From NCBI GenBank assembly GCA_964448115.1, contig CAYUVA010000025.1, forward strand, positions 1-60,683: DNA of 60,683 nucleotides, read 5' to 3'. The notes below the pieces were generated by a model that saw only the letters and a program-made list of their open reading frames with translations, was not told the origin of the DNA and did no database searches. The position numbers were made by a program, and so were the translations under genes. Of this stretch, positions 32,619-42,378 are shown in pieces. Position 1 is the first letter of the stretch. Every line of letters starts with the position of its first letter. The DNA is from CAYUVA01 sp964448115 [NCBI: uncultured bacterium]. Lineage in GTDB: Bacteria; CAYUVA01.

Positions 32619-33996
32619 ACATAGGATACTCTGGCTTCCTGGAGATGGAGTTGGTCCAGAGATTAGCACCGCTGCTCGTTTGGTGCTCGAAGCAGTTGAA
32701 CTAGATGCAGAATACATTAACGGTGATATTGGATGGCACTTTTGGTGCACGGAGGGTGATGCACTCCCGGCTCGAACCATCGAGCAGTTTAGGGACATCG
32801 GCGTAGCCTTTTTCGGCGCTATTACCTCCAAGGGCAAGGCAGCCTACGATGAACTTGCACCAGAGTTAAAAGGCAAAGGACTAAAGTATGTAAGCCCTAT
32901 AGTCAGGATGCGACAGGTCTTCAATCTATATAAATGTATTCGCCCCTGCAGGTCATTTCCTGGCAATCCGCTGAACTACCTTGACAACATAGACCTGGTA
33001 GTCTTCAGGGAGAATACACAGGGCTTATATGCCGGTATTGAGTTTGATGGTGCTGCTCAAGACGAGCTAACCAAGGAGTTCATTCGCTTGATCAAGTCAC
33101 ATCCCAAGGGCGCTGCCTACAATAATGTTGATCCGGCTACTATAACCGCCTCGGTTCGCCTGTTCGACGCTGCCTCCTGTAATCGTATCATCAGGGCTGG
33201 CTTCGAGTGGGCAAAAAAGCATGGCAAATCGAAGGTAACAGTCGTGGAAAAGCCTAATGTAGTAAGAAAGACAAGCGGACAGATGGTCGCTGAAGCCGAG
33301 AAGGTTGCCGCTGATTTCCCTGATATCTACCTTGAGCACACAAATATAGATGCTCAGTGCATGTGGCTGATCAAGAATCCACTAGATTATGGTGTTTTAG
33401 TCTCCAGTAACATGTTCGGGGATATATTGAGCGATCTTTGCGCACAACTAGTCGGTGGATTGGGATTTGCCTATAGTGGAAATATAGGTGATGAATACGC
33501 TGTCTTCGAGCCTACCGCTGGCTCAGCACCCAAATATGAGGGTCAGTGGCGCATGAATCCGATCGCAGCAATACTGGCAGCAAAGTTCATGCTCGAACAT
33601 ATAGGAGAGATGGAGAAGGCGGATGCGATTGAAAAAGCGGTCGCTCGTGTAATAGCTCAACGACAGGTGATGACTTATGACATGCAACGCAGCATCAAGC
33701 CATCGCCGATACTTCAGAAACTTCGCTCCTTTGCTAGAAATGTCCCCGAGGGTGATATCGGCGCCTACCGCGAGGCGCTGGCAACCTTGGATAACATACT
33801 ATCCGAGGTAGAACAGGATTGGAATGAAGATCTCAAGAAACCGGCAAAGACGATTGACATGACAGTCGCAATCCTTCAGGCACTCGATGAACTCGGATAT
33901 GCAGACAAGGCAAAGATACGATCCCTAGATATCGAGAGCAGCTTCAAGGAGCAGATCGCTCTTAATTCTACGCTCAGATACCTGGAAAACCTATAA
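32611..33996 (+). CDS. Isocitrate dehydrogenase-like enzyme (isocitrate/isopropylmalate dehydrogenase family)
   Basis: The 461-residue protein has the family fold markers: LPGDGVGPEI at the start, VRMRQVFNLYKCIRP for substrate binding, VVFRENTQGLYAG, VEKPNVVRKTSG, and SNMFGDILSDLCAQLVGG with the metal-binding Asp residues. GSAPKYEGQWRMNPIA is the cofactor-loop region. It is longer than isopropylmalate dehydrogenase, with an extra C-terminal segment of about 80 residues (WNEDLKKPAKTID). The coupling to the citrate synthase-like gene (eight-base overlap) favours isocitrate over isopropylmalate as substrate. NAD or NADP preference I leave open. No aconitase lies between or next to the two genes. 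Confidence 0.85.
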   Translation: MAEHRILWLPGDGVGPEISTAARLVLEAVELDAEYINGDIGWHFWCTEGDALPARTIEQFRDIGVAFFGAITSKGKAAYDELAPELKGKGLKYVSPIVRMRQVFNLYKCIRPCRSFPGNPLNYLDNIDLVVFRENTQGLYAGIEFDGAAQDELTKEFIRLIKSHPKGAAYNNVDPATITASVRLFDAASCNRIIRAGFEWAKKHGKSKVTVVEKPNVVRKTSGQMVAEAEKVAADFPDIYLEHTNIDAQCMWLIKNPLDYGVLVSSNMFGDILSDLCAQLVGGLGFAYSGNIGDEYAVFEPTAGSAPKYEGQWRMNPIAAILAAKFMLEHIGEMEKADAIEKAVARVIAQRQVMTYDMQRSIKPSPILQKLRSFARNVPEGDIGAYREALATLDNILSEVEQDWNEDLKKPAKTIDMTVAILQALDELGYADKAKIRSLDIESSFKEQIALNSTLRYLENL

Positions 33997-34155
33997 TGTC
34001 GTGTAGTCCAATGGTTTGTGGGCTTTTATCCCTATTCTTAGCATTTTTATGAGTTGTTCTCATATCCAAGGAGTTTCTAGTATTCATTAGATTTGATAAT
34101 TATGCACTCGTCTGTTATTAAGGCAATCGATTAGTAACAAGAAAGGAAAGTAGTG

Positions 34156-37008
34156 ATGAGAAAATTCATTGTACTATCAGTCATTTGCGTGGTTCTTCTG
34201 ATGGTTGTATCGGTCGTAGCCTCTACTGAACAAATAAGATTGAGAAACAGAACCATATCCGAATTCTCATTTAAGCTCGATAAACTAGGCATTACACATT
34301 ACCCCTGTCATCTAATAATGAAGGTCAATCGACCTTTAGAGCTGCATGAGATTAAGCAACTGGAGGACTCGGGGATTAGATTTCACGATTACATTCCCAA
34401 AAACGGTTGGTATGTTACCGTATCTTCGGATGCTACGATAAAGCAGTTATCCAGTCATACTCTTATTGAAGGCTTTGCGGTCATATTACCTGGTGACAAA
34501 CTGAGTCCCTTTCTCCGCAATCAGGGTGTGCCCTTTTGGGCTAGAACCGGTGATGATACCTTTATCTTCAGCCTGACTTTTTATAGTGATGTATCCCTTG
34601 AAAATGCAACTTCAATAGTCGAGGACCATGGTGGTGAATTGACCCTCTGGGAGACTTATGACATCGCACAGCGCCTTGAGGCATCGTTATCCTTGGATTC
34701 TATATCAGCCCTCGCTCAGGTCGATGATGTTTACTATATCGAGGAAGCACCTCGTCCAATCGAGTTACACAATCGTCGGGCAGCTTTAATTGCCGGTGTA
34801 ACCGCGGTACAAAGTCCCCCCTATAATCTGACAGGCGAGGGAGTAACCGTAGGTGTTCTCGATGGCGGAACAGCTTGTGCACATACAGATTTTGCGGATC
34901 GACTTATCATTGGGGATGATATAGGGTACTCAGATCACCCGACCCATATTTGCGGCACCATTGGCGGAGATGGCTCGGGTAATAATTCAGCCAAGGGTAT
35001 GGCTACGGAGTGTCAACTGGTCTCCTTTGGCACCAGCCCTTTTGCAGGTAAGCTAAGAAGGGCGTCCAGGGATTACAATGTTACCATTGCGAATAACTCC
35101 TGGGGATTGTCCGATGGATGGAGCGGCTACTACGGCAGTTGGACTTGGATGGGTACTTCCGGGTTTGGCTGGTATTCATCCTTGAGTCGCGAGGCTGACA
35201 AGGCAATAATCGATTATAATATGTTTGTGGTCTTCTCAGCGGGGAATGATGGCGGGGAATGGACCTCAGGCGAATATTACATACCCGGTCAACCGGGCAC
35301 CTATTCAACACCGCATCCCCCGGATGGTCCCTATCATTCGATAGGCTCCTATGCCTGTGCAAAAAATGTCATCTCCGTCGGGGCGGTTGATGATAACTCA
35401 TATATGACTACTTTTTCCTCCAGCGGTCCTTGCGATGACGGGAGAGTCAAGCCGGATGTTGTAGAGAATGGAACCGATCTATTCTCCACTATTTGCCCCA
35501 ACAACTACGGGAGGGCGACAGGAACCTCGATGTCCGGACCTGTTGTCTGTGGCATAGCAGCATTATATACGCAAGCATATATGCTGAAGAACAATGGTGA
35601 TATGCCTAGTTCATCATTACTAAAGGCACTGACTATCTGGTCAGCTGCCCAGCAGCCACCGACAGTGAATCACCTAGGTCCCAACTATCGATCAGGATTT
35701 GGAGTACCCAAGGCTATTAAGGGAGTTGACCTTATATTTAATGACTATAACGAGAGCTTCAATAACCGACATTACTTCTACGAGGACTGGATAAACCAGG
35801 CTAGCGGCGAGGTTCATGAGTATTACATGTACCAGCCTAACGATGACTACAGGATCAATGTAGTATTGTATTGGCATGATGCGCCAGGAGCGATGACATC
35901 TACCCAGGCGCTTCGCAATGACCTGGACCTGGAATTGATAAGCCCCAAAGGGTATCCATACTACCCCTTTATCAATGATAAGTACTTTGTCGATGCGCCT
36001 CCGAGATATGGTGTAAACAATACAGATAACATCGAACAATGTGTTATCGGAGCTCCGGATGTCGGCGTCTGGACTATAAAGGTAAAGGGAACGAGTCTGA
36101 ATGCACCGCCTCAGAAATATTCGCTAGTCTGCATAAATCCCATGGCTCGCACCCCAACGCCCACCGAACCGCCCATAACGCCCTACCCGACCATCACACC
36201 TACTTACACCCCAACTGCGACTCCAACGCAGTATTTCGGTGATACCTATCTGTCATGGGCTGGCGATCCTGAACTGAATGTTACCTATACAGTATTTTTA
36301 GGCACCGATTATATGTGTCCAGTAAACCCAATCGCAATAAATATAAAAGAAACCTATGTCCACGCTGGCAGGCTGGCAGAAAATACTACCTACTACTGGC
36401 GGGTTATGGTTAGAAGCGATGAAGACAAGTGGTCTGACAGTCAAGTTCCCTGGCATTTTACTACCGGTGATCGACCTTATAGAACTGACACTCCTACGCC
36501 GACAGCTACTATAACTCCCATACCACCGGATATAGCCATAGCGGGCTATATGGACACCTACTTGGACAGCAGTGGTGGTAATCTTAGTGTATTGGCACTG
36601 GTGCAAAACGAGGAGGGGATTCCAGTTGATAAAGTCGAGATACTTTATCAGGGAGTGCCGACTGGATTGGAGCTTTTCCCGCAGTCGCAGCATGCAACCC
36701 AAAAGCAGGATAAGGGTATTCAAAGCACTGTTTTTACATTATACACCTACATTCCACCTGGTGCCGCGCCTATCTCTATACCTTTGGAGTTACTGGCAAC
36801 TGATGAGCTGGGGGGGAATGGAGACCTCTGGCCGTACCTAGTTGTTGATGATGGAGGATCTTCTACCAGCTCGGAAAAGAAAGAGCTACCGAATTATATC
36901 CATAGGGAAAGGGAAAAAGATTCAACCGAACGCCCCAAGGATAGGTGGCCCCTGCCTCCCTCGAATCCATGGCCAGCCAGGGGAGCAGTAAATGTCAATC
37001 CAAACTAA
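34156..37008 (+). CDS. Secreted subtilisin-like serine protease (S8) with atypical triad surroundings
   Basis: The start is ATG 34156 with GAAAGGAAAG upstream; GTG at 34153 is possible. The 950-residue protein has a signal peptide (FIVLSVICVVLLMVVSVVA) and a propeptide to about residue 200. Triad residues can be placed, but in unusual settings: Asp in VGVLDGGTA, His in HPTHICGT in place of HGTHVAGT, and Ser in GTSMSGPVV; the oxyanion Asn is in FSAGNDG. A beta-barrel follows (INVVLYWHDAPGAM, WTIKVKG). Then come a PT linker (about 36150-36230), an FN3-like module, a short second PT linker and a C-terminal domain (about 36523-36857) related to those at 6671-6988 and 9582-9890. Unlike those two it continues with a charged, Pro-rich tail of about 45 residues. 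Its substrate is unknown. Confidence 0.9.
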   Translation: MRKFIVLSVICVVLLMVVSVVASTEQIRLRNRTISEFSFKLDKLGITHYPCHLIMKVNRPLELHEIKQLEDSGIRFHDYIPKNGWYVTVSSDATIKQLSSHTLIEGFAVILPGDKLSPFLRNQGVPFWARTGDDTFIFSLTFYSDVSLENATSIVEDHGGELTLWETYDIAQRLEASLSLDSISALAQVDDVYYIEEAPRPIELHNRRAALIAGVTAVQSPPYNLTGEGVTVGVLDGGTACAHTDFADRLIIGDDIGYSDHPTHICGTIGGDGSGNNSAKGMATECQLVSFGTSPFAGKLRRASRDYNVTIANNSWGLSDGWSGYYGSWTWMGTSGFGWYSSLSREADKAIIDYNMFVVFSAGNDGGEWTSGEYYIPGQPGTYSTPHPPDGPYHSIGSYACAKNVISVGAVDDNSYMTTFSSSGPCDDGRVKPDVVENGTDLFSTICPNNYGRATGTSMSGPVVCGIAALYTQAYMLKNNGDMPSSSLLKALTIWSAAQQPPTVNHLGPNYRSGFGVPKAIKGVDLIFNDYNESFNNRHYFYEDWINQASGEVHEYYMYQPNDDYRINVVLYWHDAPGAMTSTQALRNDLDLELISPKGYPYYPFINDKYFVDAPPRYGVNNTDNIEQCVIGAPDVGVWTIKVKGTSLNAPPQKYSLVCINPMARTPTPTEPPITPYPTITPTYTPTATPTQYFGDTYLSWAGDPELNVTYTVFLGTDYMCPVNPIAINIKETYVHAGRLAENTTYYWRVMVRSDEDKWSDSQVPWHFTTGDRPYRTDTPTPTATITPIPPDIAIAGYMDTYLDSSGGNLSVLALVQNEEGIPVDKVEILYQGVPTGLELFPQSQHATQKQDKGIQSTVFTLYTYIPPGAAPISIPLELLATDELGGNGDLWPYLVVDDGGSSTSSEKKELPNYIHREREKDSTERPKDRWPLPPSNPWPARGAVNVNPN

Positions 37009-37023
37009 TCGAAGGCTTTTTGT

Positions 37024-37650
37024 TCATCGATTTTCCTTCAGGGTTTGATCTATCTCCTCTAGCAGCTTATCTGTAGCCATCCTAAACGACTCATTGTCTT
37101 GCGGCGCCATTTCCTTTGCCTTAAGGAGCATCTGGCGAGCGGTGTTTAGCCAACCAAGCGAATAATATGCTCTTGCAAGGGTGTCTAGATATAGATGAAT
37201 ATCATCAGGCTTTTGGTCAACCGCTCTTTGCGCCATATCGAGCGCTTCTTGGAGGTTATGGGATCTTTCTATGTATATCATAGCTAGATTGTTTAAGGCT
37301 GGGGCATAGGAATCGTTGATCTGTAGCGCTCGCTGGTAGAACTTTGCAGCATCCTTTAATTTACGCTGCCTATAGTAGATATTTCCTAGATTAGCATAAG
37401 CCTCGAAGAAATCAGGTTTAAGTTCCACGGCAATTCGATAATGCTTAGCTGCTTCATCAAGCCTCCCCTGGTGCTCGAGTGCAATACCGATCCGATTATG
37501 CTCCTGGGGAGTATTCGCAATCCCCTCGAGGGGATCATCCTTGTTTCTAATCATATCCTGTATCAGCAATGACAGGCAACCAGTGCAGTGGAAAATGATT
37601 ATTACACACAAAAGAAGGATCAACCTATTGCTTTTCATGGCTCGTCTCAT
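37024..37650 (-). CDS. TPR-repeat lipoprotein
   Basis: The 208-residue protein has a lipoprotein signal (LILLLCVIIIFHCTGC, Cys near residue 25) and four or five tetratricopeptide repeats: HNRIGIALEHQGRLDEAAKH, AYANLGNIYYRQRKLKDAAK, APALNNLAMIYIERSHNLQE and LYLDTLARAYYSLGWLNTAR. TPR proteins of this kind act as scaffolds; the partner is unknown. It overlaps the end of the upstream membrane protein gene by 26 bases if the first ATG is used; ATG at 37638 is equally plausible and removes only MRRA. Confidence 0.85.
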   Translation of the reverse strand: MRRAMKSNRLILLLCVIIIFHCTGCLSLLIQDMIRNKDDPLEGIANTPQEHNRIGIALEHQGRLDEAAKHYRIAVELKPDFFEAYANLGNIYYRQRKLKDAAKFYQRALQINDSYAPALNNLAMIYIERSHNLQEALDMAQRAVDQKPDDIHLYLDTLARAYYSLGWLNTARQMLLKAKEMAPQDNESFRMATDKLLEEIDQTLKENR

Positions 37651-39010
37651 CCCCCATCATTACCCATCCCTGCACGGTAAGCGCGAGTACTACACCGATC
37701 ATATTATTGCTTAAAAAGCGGCTGAAGAATCCAAATGTCAAGATAAATAACCCGCAATAAAATAACATATTTGAGATGCGATTGTCCTTCAACTGCCTTG
37801 AGATCAATAATATAAGCAAAGGAACGCAAAATATTATCTGAAGGATCTTCAGGATGGTTGCGGAGTCTTTTGGGGAAAGCAATCCCCAGTTGACCAGCAA
37901 GCTACCCAAGTTATAAGCTCTATCTGGCTTTATCGGATAACTATCAGCTCCTCCGCTGGCGTTGAAGCTATAGATATCGTCCCAAAGCGCACCTGGGTCC
38001 CAGACCACAAACGGCAAGTAGATGATAACCAAGATGAATAAGCCTATTATTATTGGAACAATTCGAGCTTGCAGCCTGGAGAGTATCTTGGCAATACTCA
38101 AGGAAGGAAAGAGCTGTAGAGAAAAAATCGCATAAAATGGAAGCATTAGCCAGCAATACTGTTTTATGCCCAAAGCTATGGCAAATAAACACACCGAAGG
38201 TAGCCATTTATTTATTGAGGCAAAATAGAAAGCGATAAACAGAATGCTCACTGCAAGGATATCATTTCTCCCCTCTGTGATGAAACCAGCAAGCCAGGGA
38301 TTCAATGCAAATAACATGACTCCGAGTCTGCGCTTTAGATCCGATCTTGCTGATCTATAAACGAAAAGGCAACCGAGTCCGAGAAAGAATAAATAAACAA
38401 ATCTTTGATCATAAAATCCCAACAGAGCCTGAAATGAAAAATAAAATGGGATACTAATATAGATGGTTGCCGGCAGATAAGGGAAATGCAACAAGGCTGG
38501 GTTTGAATAGTAACCATAGTTCCTCCATATATCCGGGTTGCTATCCAAGGACATTGCCATTGGAGTTTTCGTGTAATCTTCACTATAGGGATTCTTTCCA
38601 TCAAGCAGATAGTAAATGGCTAACTCGGTCTGTATAACGCCTCCATCGTGTGCCAGCATGAAGCTGAAAAGGCGCGAGCGCATGATACAGGAGCCCAAGG
38701 TCGGAATAACGATGACCAATGTGATGATCGAGATCAGGCTAATCCAAAACAGCCTTGAAAAATCCGTGTCTTTCTTGATGATTAAAGTAGCACCTAAAAA
38801 GACTAAAAAGAAAAGGATGCTTAGAACAACAATAGACCACTTTATCGGTTCCGGGGCGAAGCGTTCCTTGAACTTGTCCCAGAAATCGCTTTGATATGAA
38901 GAGCCTTGATGCTTGGCATATAGATAATGCTGAAATAAAGGTGCAGTATTGTGAATATTCTCTAGCAACAGGATGAATAGGAAAATAGCTATAAGTAATC
39001 TTTTATTCAC
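37625..39010 (-). CDS. Polytopic membrane glycosyltransferase, GT87/DUF2029-like
   Basis: The 461-residue protein starts with GTG and has about ten to twelve hydrophobic segments. Between early segments it carries YYLLDGKNPYSEDYTKTP, a pattern of DUF2029/GT87 enzymes (the GKNPY loop), which are GT-C mannosyltransferases using polyprenyl-phosphate sugars. Further segments include LFALNPWLAGFITEGRNDILAVSILFIAF, similar to the catalytic neighbourhood of this group. It would add sugars outside the cytoplasmic membrane, to lipid or protein. The downstream TPR lipoprotein overlaps it. The specific sugar cannot be inferred. Confidence 0.75.
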   Translation of the reverse strand: MNKRLLIAIFLFILLLENIHNTAPLFQHYLYAKHQGSSYQSDFWDKFKERFAPEPIKWSIVVLSILFFLVFLGATLIIKKDTDFSRLFWISLISIITLVIVIPTLGSCIMRSRLFSFMLAHDGGVIQTELAIYYLLDGKNPYSEDYTKTPMAMSLDSNPDIWRNYGYYSNPALLHFPYLPATIYISIPFYFSFQALLGFYDQRFVYLFFLGLGCLFVYRSARSDLKRRLGVMLFALNPWLAGFITEGRNDILAVSILFIAFYFASINKWLPSVCLFAIALGIKQYCWLMLPFYAIFSLQLFPSLSIAKILSRLQARIVPIIIGLFILVIIYLPFVVWDPGALWDDIYSFNASGGADSYPIKPDRAYNLGSLLVNWGLLSPKDSATILKILQIIFCVPLLILLISRQLKDNRISNMLFYCGLFILTFGFFSRFLSNNMIGVVLALTVQGWVMMGDETSHEKQ

Positions 39011-39057
39011 CGGGTAACCATCCAGTGCGTAACGATCATCCTATAATATTATCGTTA

Positions 39058-39261
39058 CTAATCCTGTTTTTTATCTTCCTCTTGTTTGGCGCTATCCAGT
39101 TTTTTTGTTTGTGTTTCTGAGTGATCCTCGTTATTAGCCTTCTTAAACTCCTTCAATCCTTTGCCGAGCGCTTTTCCTATGTCGGGCAGCTTTCCTGGCC
39201 CAAATATGATCAGGATGATCACTAGAATTATGATAAGCTCCCAGGGACCTATATTAAACAT
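39058..39261 (-). CDS. tatA: Sec-independent protein translocase TatA/E component
   Basis: TatA builds the pore of the twin-arginine pathway, which exports folded, often cofactor-loaded proteins. The 67-residue protein has the family layout: short N-terminal membrane helix ([19 protein letters not shown]), [20 protein letters not shown] as the hinge and amphipathic helix, and a charged tail. It overlaps the end of moeA by eight bases and so shares its transcript. The neighbour makes molybdenum cofactor, which loads many Tat substrates, so the pairing makes biological sense. tatC is not in the window. Confidence 0.94.
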   Translation of the reverse strand: MFNIGPWELIIILVIILIIFGPGKLPDIGKALGKGLKEFKKANNEDHSETQTKKLDSAKQEEDKKQD

Positions 39262-40519
39262 TGTTTTCTTCCTCCGAAGTTATCTGCGTTAAAGGGTGCC
39301 ATAAAAGCGATACCTGCACCTTCAGCCCTTTTTTCCAAAGACTCTCCTGGGCAGGCATTATAAAATAGCAGTTTGCAGAGGCAAGGGTTCTTAGCACACC
39401 GGAGCCGTGTGGTCCGGCTCTTTTAACCTTTAGTATTCCATCTTCGTACCATAGTCTGCCGCGGTTTATTTCAGTCCTTTCGGTCTTTTTTTGTATATCC
39501 TCGGCTAGTGTTGCCCATAGTTTAAGCTCAGTTTTCGGCTTTGCACCCATCATCTTGTAAATCAACGGCTTTACATACATCTCAAAGCAGATCATGCAAG
39601 AAACAGGGAATCCAGGCAGAGCAAAGACCGGCGTCCCGTGAAGAAATCCGAAGCTCATCGGCTTGCCCGGTTTCTGCATGATGCGCCAGAAGCGCTCCTG
39701 GTAGCCGAGCTCTGCCAGCACCTCCTTCACAAGGTCATATTTCCCCATTGAAATGCCACCGGTGGTGAGCAGTATGTCCTGTTTTATCCCTTGCATTATC
39801 TTATCCTGCAGGGCATCCTTTTTATCTGGCGCAATGCCGAGGTCAACCGCCTCCAGTCCATAATATTTTGCCTGGTTGATCAAGGTATAGTTATTTGCGT
39901 TGTAGATCTGTCCCGGCTTGAGCGTTTCACCGACATCCCTAAGCTCATCACCGGTAGCCAAGATGGCGATTGAAGGCTTCCTGGAGACCCTGACCCTCGA
40001 CTTGTTTATCGAGGCGAAAATGCCGGCATGAGGAGGTGTTATTATCTCGCCTTTGCGGATAATAGGGTACCCTTTTTCAAGGTCCTCGCCTGCATATCGA
40101 ATATTTCGTCCGACTTCAACCGCTTTGAAAATCTGCACGCGGTTTCCATTGAGCCGGGTATCCTCGACCATGACCACCGCATCGACACCATCCGGTATAG
40201 GAGCACCGGTCATGATACTAACCGCTTGAGTTTTGTTCACCTTCAGAGAAGGTTCATCCCCAGCGGTAAGCTCACCTATTACTTCCAGCTCGACTGGATC
40301 GCTCTGATCAGCACCCTTTATGTCATCAGCGATCACTCCATATCCATCTACCGCTGAGCTGCTGAAGGGTGGCATGTCTCGTGGAGAAAAAACATCCTCT
40401 GCGCATATTCGTCCAACGCAGTTTGTGATTGGGACTTCATCAGCGGGCAGTTGATTAGCACTGGCCAGAATGATCTCAAGCGCTTCATCTATGGTGATAT
40501 CAAGTAAACTCATAGCCAT
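39254..40519 (-). CDS. moeA: Molybdopterin molybdotransferase
   Basis: MoeA inserts molybdate into adenylylated molybdopterin in the last step of molybdenum cofactor synthesis. The 421-residue length is usual. Family motifs are visible: [55 protein letters not shown], and PGKPMSFG followed by ALPGFPVS. The C-terminal beta domain is intact ([13 protein letters not shown] ... [13 protein letters not shown]). The gene precedes and overlaps tatA; no other moa/moe gene is nearby. A TATAAT box at 40542-40547 on the minus strand lies about 25 bases upstream of the start. Confidence 0.94.
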   Translation of the reverse strand: MAMSLLDITIDEALEIILASANQLPADEVPITNCVGRICAEDVFSPRDMPPFSSSAVDGYGVIADDIKGADQSDPVELEVIGELTAGDEPSLKVNKTQAVSIMTGAPIPDGVDAVVMVEDTRLNGNRVQIFKAVEVGRNIRYAGEDLEKGYPIIRKGEIITPPHAGIFASINKSRVRVSRKPSIAILATGDELRDVGETLKPGQIYNANNYTLINQAKYYGLEAVDLGIAPDKKDALQDKIMQGIKQDILLTTGGISMGKYDLVKEVLAELGYQERFWRIMQKPGKPMSFGFLHGTPVFALPGFPVSCMICFEMYVKPLIYKMMGAKPKTELKLWATLAEDIQKKTERTEINRGRLWYEDGILKVKRAGPHGSGVLRTLASANCYFIMPAQESLWKKGLKVQVSLLWHPLTQITSEEENNV

Positions 40520-40951
40520 TTTTCAACTTTTTTCGGTTCTCATTATACAATACATGATCTATTTTATTTAATGTTCCCTGGACATTCAAATTCATTTAGT
40601 TTGCCAATACAATCTCTAAAGCAGACAAGATACCATTTGCCTAGGTTACTTCCTTAAAAATATAACGGCAATTTCACGGGTCATAATTTTCATGCCTAAA
40701 CTGTTATTTGGATCAAGATGGTTATGAGGCTTTATACGAAGATTATCCCCAGCGGTGGCATCTTGCAGATAGCTTTTTTAAGGCTTTGGAGGGAAATGTT
40801 TGTGTGTAACTAAGGATAGGATGGTTGTTACTTTTTATAATGCTCCCAATGCAGGCATTTTAAGGCTTCATTATGAGGGTTTGCCTGTGTCTTAAGGCTT
40901 GAGAATTTAGGGAAAAAGCGATAATTAGGAGTATGAAAGGGATGAAAGGAA
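40520..40951. other. Divergent gap between moeA and trmO
   Basis: In these 432 bases I see a minus-strand TATAAT (40542-40547) suited to moeA and three copies of TTAAGGCTT (40778-40786, 40860-40868, 40892-40900). I looked for a molybdenum-cofactor riboswitch on the moeA side and did not recognise one. No coding frame is convincing. Confidence 0.45.
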
Positions 40952-41482
40952 ATGACTCTGGATAAGATTATACAATTCAAACCGATAGGCATCATACATA
41001 CCCCCTTCAAGGAGCCGGTAAATGTGCCGATCCAACCATCAGCCGGCAAAGGTATCAAGGGTACTGTAACCGTCGATGAAAGGCTCACTGAGGGATTGCA
41101 GGATCTGGAGGGATTCTCATATATCTACTTGATATATTACCTCCATCTAAGCCAGGGATATTCGCTAAAGGTGAAGCCGTTTCTGGATGATACTCCTCGT
41201 GGACTATTCGCTACCAGGGCACCGCGAAGACCCAATCCGATCGGTCTTTCCATTGTCAAGCTAATAAAGGTGCAAGGAAATGTGTTGCATATCGAGGATA
41301 TCGATATAGTAGATAACACGCCCCTGTTGGACATCAAGCCATATAGTCCGCAGTTCGATCATCGCAATAGCAAAAGATGCGGATGGCTACGGGGAAAGGA
41401 TGAAGAAGCAAAAAAGAAGCTATCCGATGATCGTTTCACAGGTTCAAAGGATCATTTAGCTGACTCGGCTATGGACTCATAG
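40952..41482 (+). CDS. trmO: TrmO/TsaA family tRNA (t6A37-N6) methyltransferase
   Basis: TrmO methylates the N6 atom of t6A37 in threonine tRNAs, using S-adenosylmethionine and an unusual beta-barrel fold. The 176-residue protein shows FKPIGIIHTPFKEPVNVPIQ at the start, then GTVTVDERLTEGLQDLEGFS, LFATRAPRRPNPIGLSIVKL and NTPLLDIKPYSP, which are hallmark stretches of the UPF0066 family. The start follows ATGAAAGGAA. The longer E. coli enzyme has a C-terminal extension missing here. Its 3' end overlaps the convergent membrane protein gene by 31 bases. Confidence 0.93.
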   Translation: MTLDKIIQFKPIGIIHTPFKEPVNVPIQPSAGKGIKGTVTVDERLTEGLQDLEGFSYIYLIYYLHLSQGYSLKVKPFLDDTPRGLFATRAPRRPNPIGLSIVKLIKVQGNVLHIEDIDIVDNTPLLDIKPYSPQFDHRNSKRCGWLRGKDEEAKKKLSDDRFTGSKDHLADSAMDS

Positions 41483-42378
41483 ATGCGATCTCTCAGCGTG
41501 GAGATACTCATCGGAACAAGAATCGGCAAAAGCGGTAACATCAATCGAGTCTCCCTTACCAGTCCAAAGCAAAGGTTAATCAAGAAAAAGGGAATAACTA
41601 CTATAAAGAGCCTGCGCAATACCCCTGGCTGGTGCTTGAATCCGAAAAAGGGCAAAAAAAGCATGATGTTGAAAAATAAAAACAAGAATAAATAGGTACC
41701 CGGATGGGTTAGATTCTCCCAAAGGGTGAAGAACTTGTAATAAAGCTCCCTTGAACCGTATAATAACCTCACCCCGATGAAGGTACTTATGCCGATGATC
41801 CCATAGAGCAAGGTGTCTATTATAACCTGGCTGTTACTCTTTTTGCCGAAGTTCACCAGGAAGTAAATCGGGACTAATACAAGCACCGTCTCCCGCATTA
41901 GCACACCCAAGACGATCAGTTGCCCCAGGTTTACATAGCGGTTCTCCATAATGAAGTTAAGCCCCTGAATTATCACCCATAGAGCCATAATGTCTCCCGG
42001 CGCCATGGTATAGCCGAAGTAGGTTATGGGTATTACAGCAGCAGTGTAAAGAACACCTATATAGCAATACTCTGGCTCAAAAAAATAACCCAAGAGTTGA
42101 TACAAGGCATAAAGCGATAAGAAGGTGAACAAGAGCCTTAAAACAAAGTACACCCTGGTTAGGCTCAAGTTTAGTAGTTTATGTAAAACCTCGGCGAAGA
42201 AAAATGGCAAGGCTCGATATTGCAAAGGCGCCGGCGCTTCGCTGTTGATCACTGCCTGATGAACCTTATAACGAGCATTCTCCTGGGGCATATCCACGAT
42301 GAAAAAATGAATCATGGAGAGTATAGCAGAGAGTGCAAGACATAATGTTACAAGGATGATCTTATCGAATAACTTCAC
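41452..42378 (-). CDS. Polytopic membrane protein of unknown function
   Basis: I cannot name the family. The protein begins with GTG (GGAG eight bases upstream) and has 308 residues with about eight hydrophobic segments. Conserved-looking polar residues between them are QYRALPFFFAEVL, GYTMAPGDIMALW, LMRETVLVLVPIYFLV and LVRETRLMLPLLPILV. The two RET motifs and the membrane layout recall short GT-C-like or DPM-related proteins, but that is only a resemblance. It overlaps the end of trmO by 31 bases on the opposite strand. Confidence 0.65.
   Translation of the reverse strand: MKLFDKIILVTLCLALSAILSMIHFFIVDMPQENARYKVHQAVINSEAPAPLQYRALPFFFAEVLHKLLNLSLTRVYFVLRLLFTFLSLYALYQLLGYFFEPEYCYIGVLYTAAVIPITYFGYTMAPGDIMALWVIIQGLNFIMENRYVNLGQLIVLGVLMRETVLVLVPIYFLVNFGKKSNSQVIIDTLLYGIIGISTFIGVRLLYGSRELYYKFFTLWENLTHPGTYLFLFLFFNIMLFLPFFGFKHQPGVLRRLFIVVIPFFLINLCFGLVRETRLMLPLLPILVPMSISTLRDRIYESIAESAK

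Noticed and set aside
40520-40951. Molybdenum cofactor riboswitch upstream of moeA
   Set aside because: I could not find the conserved GC-rich stem pattern; the leader from the predicted promoter would be too short to hold one.
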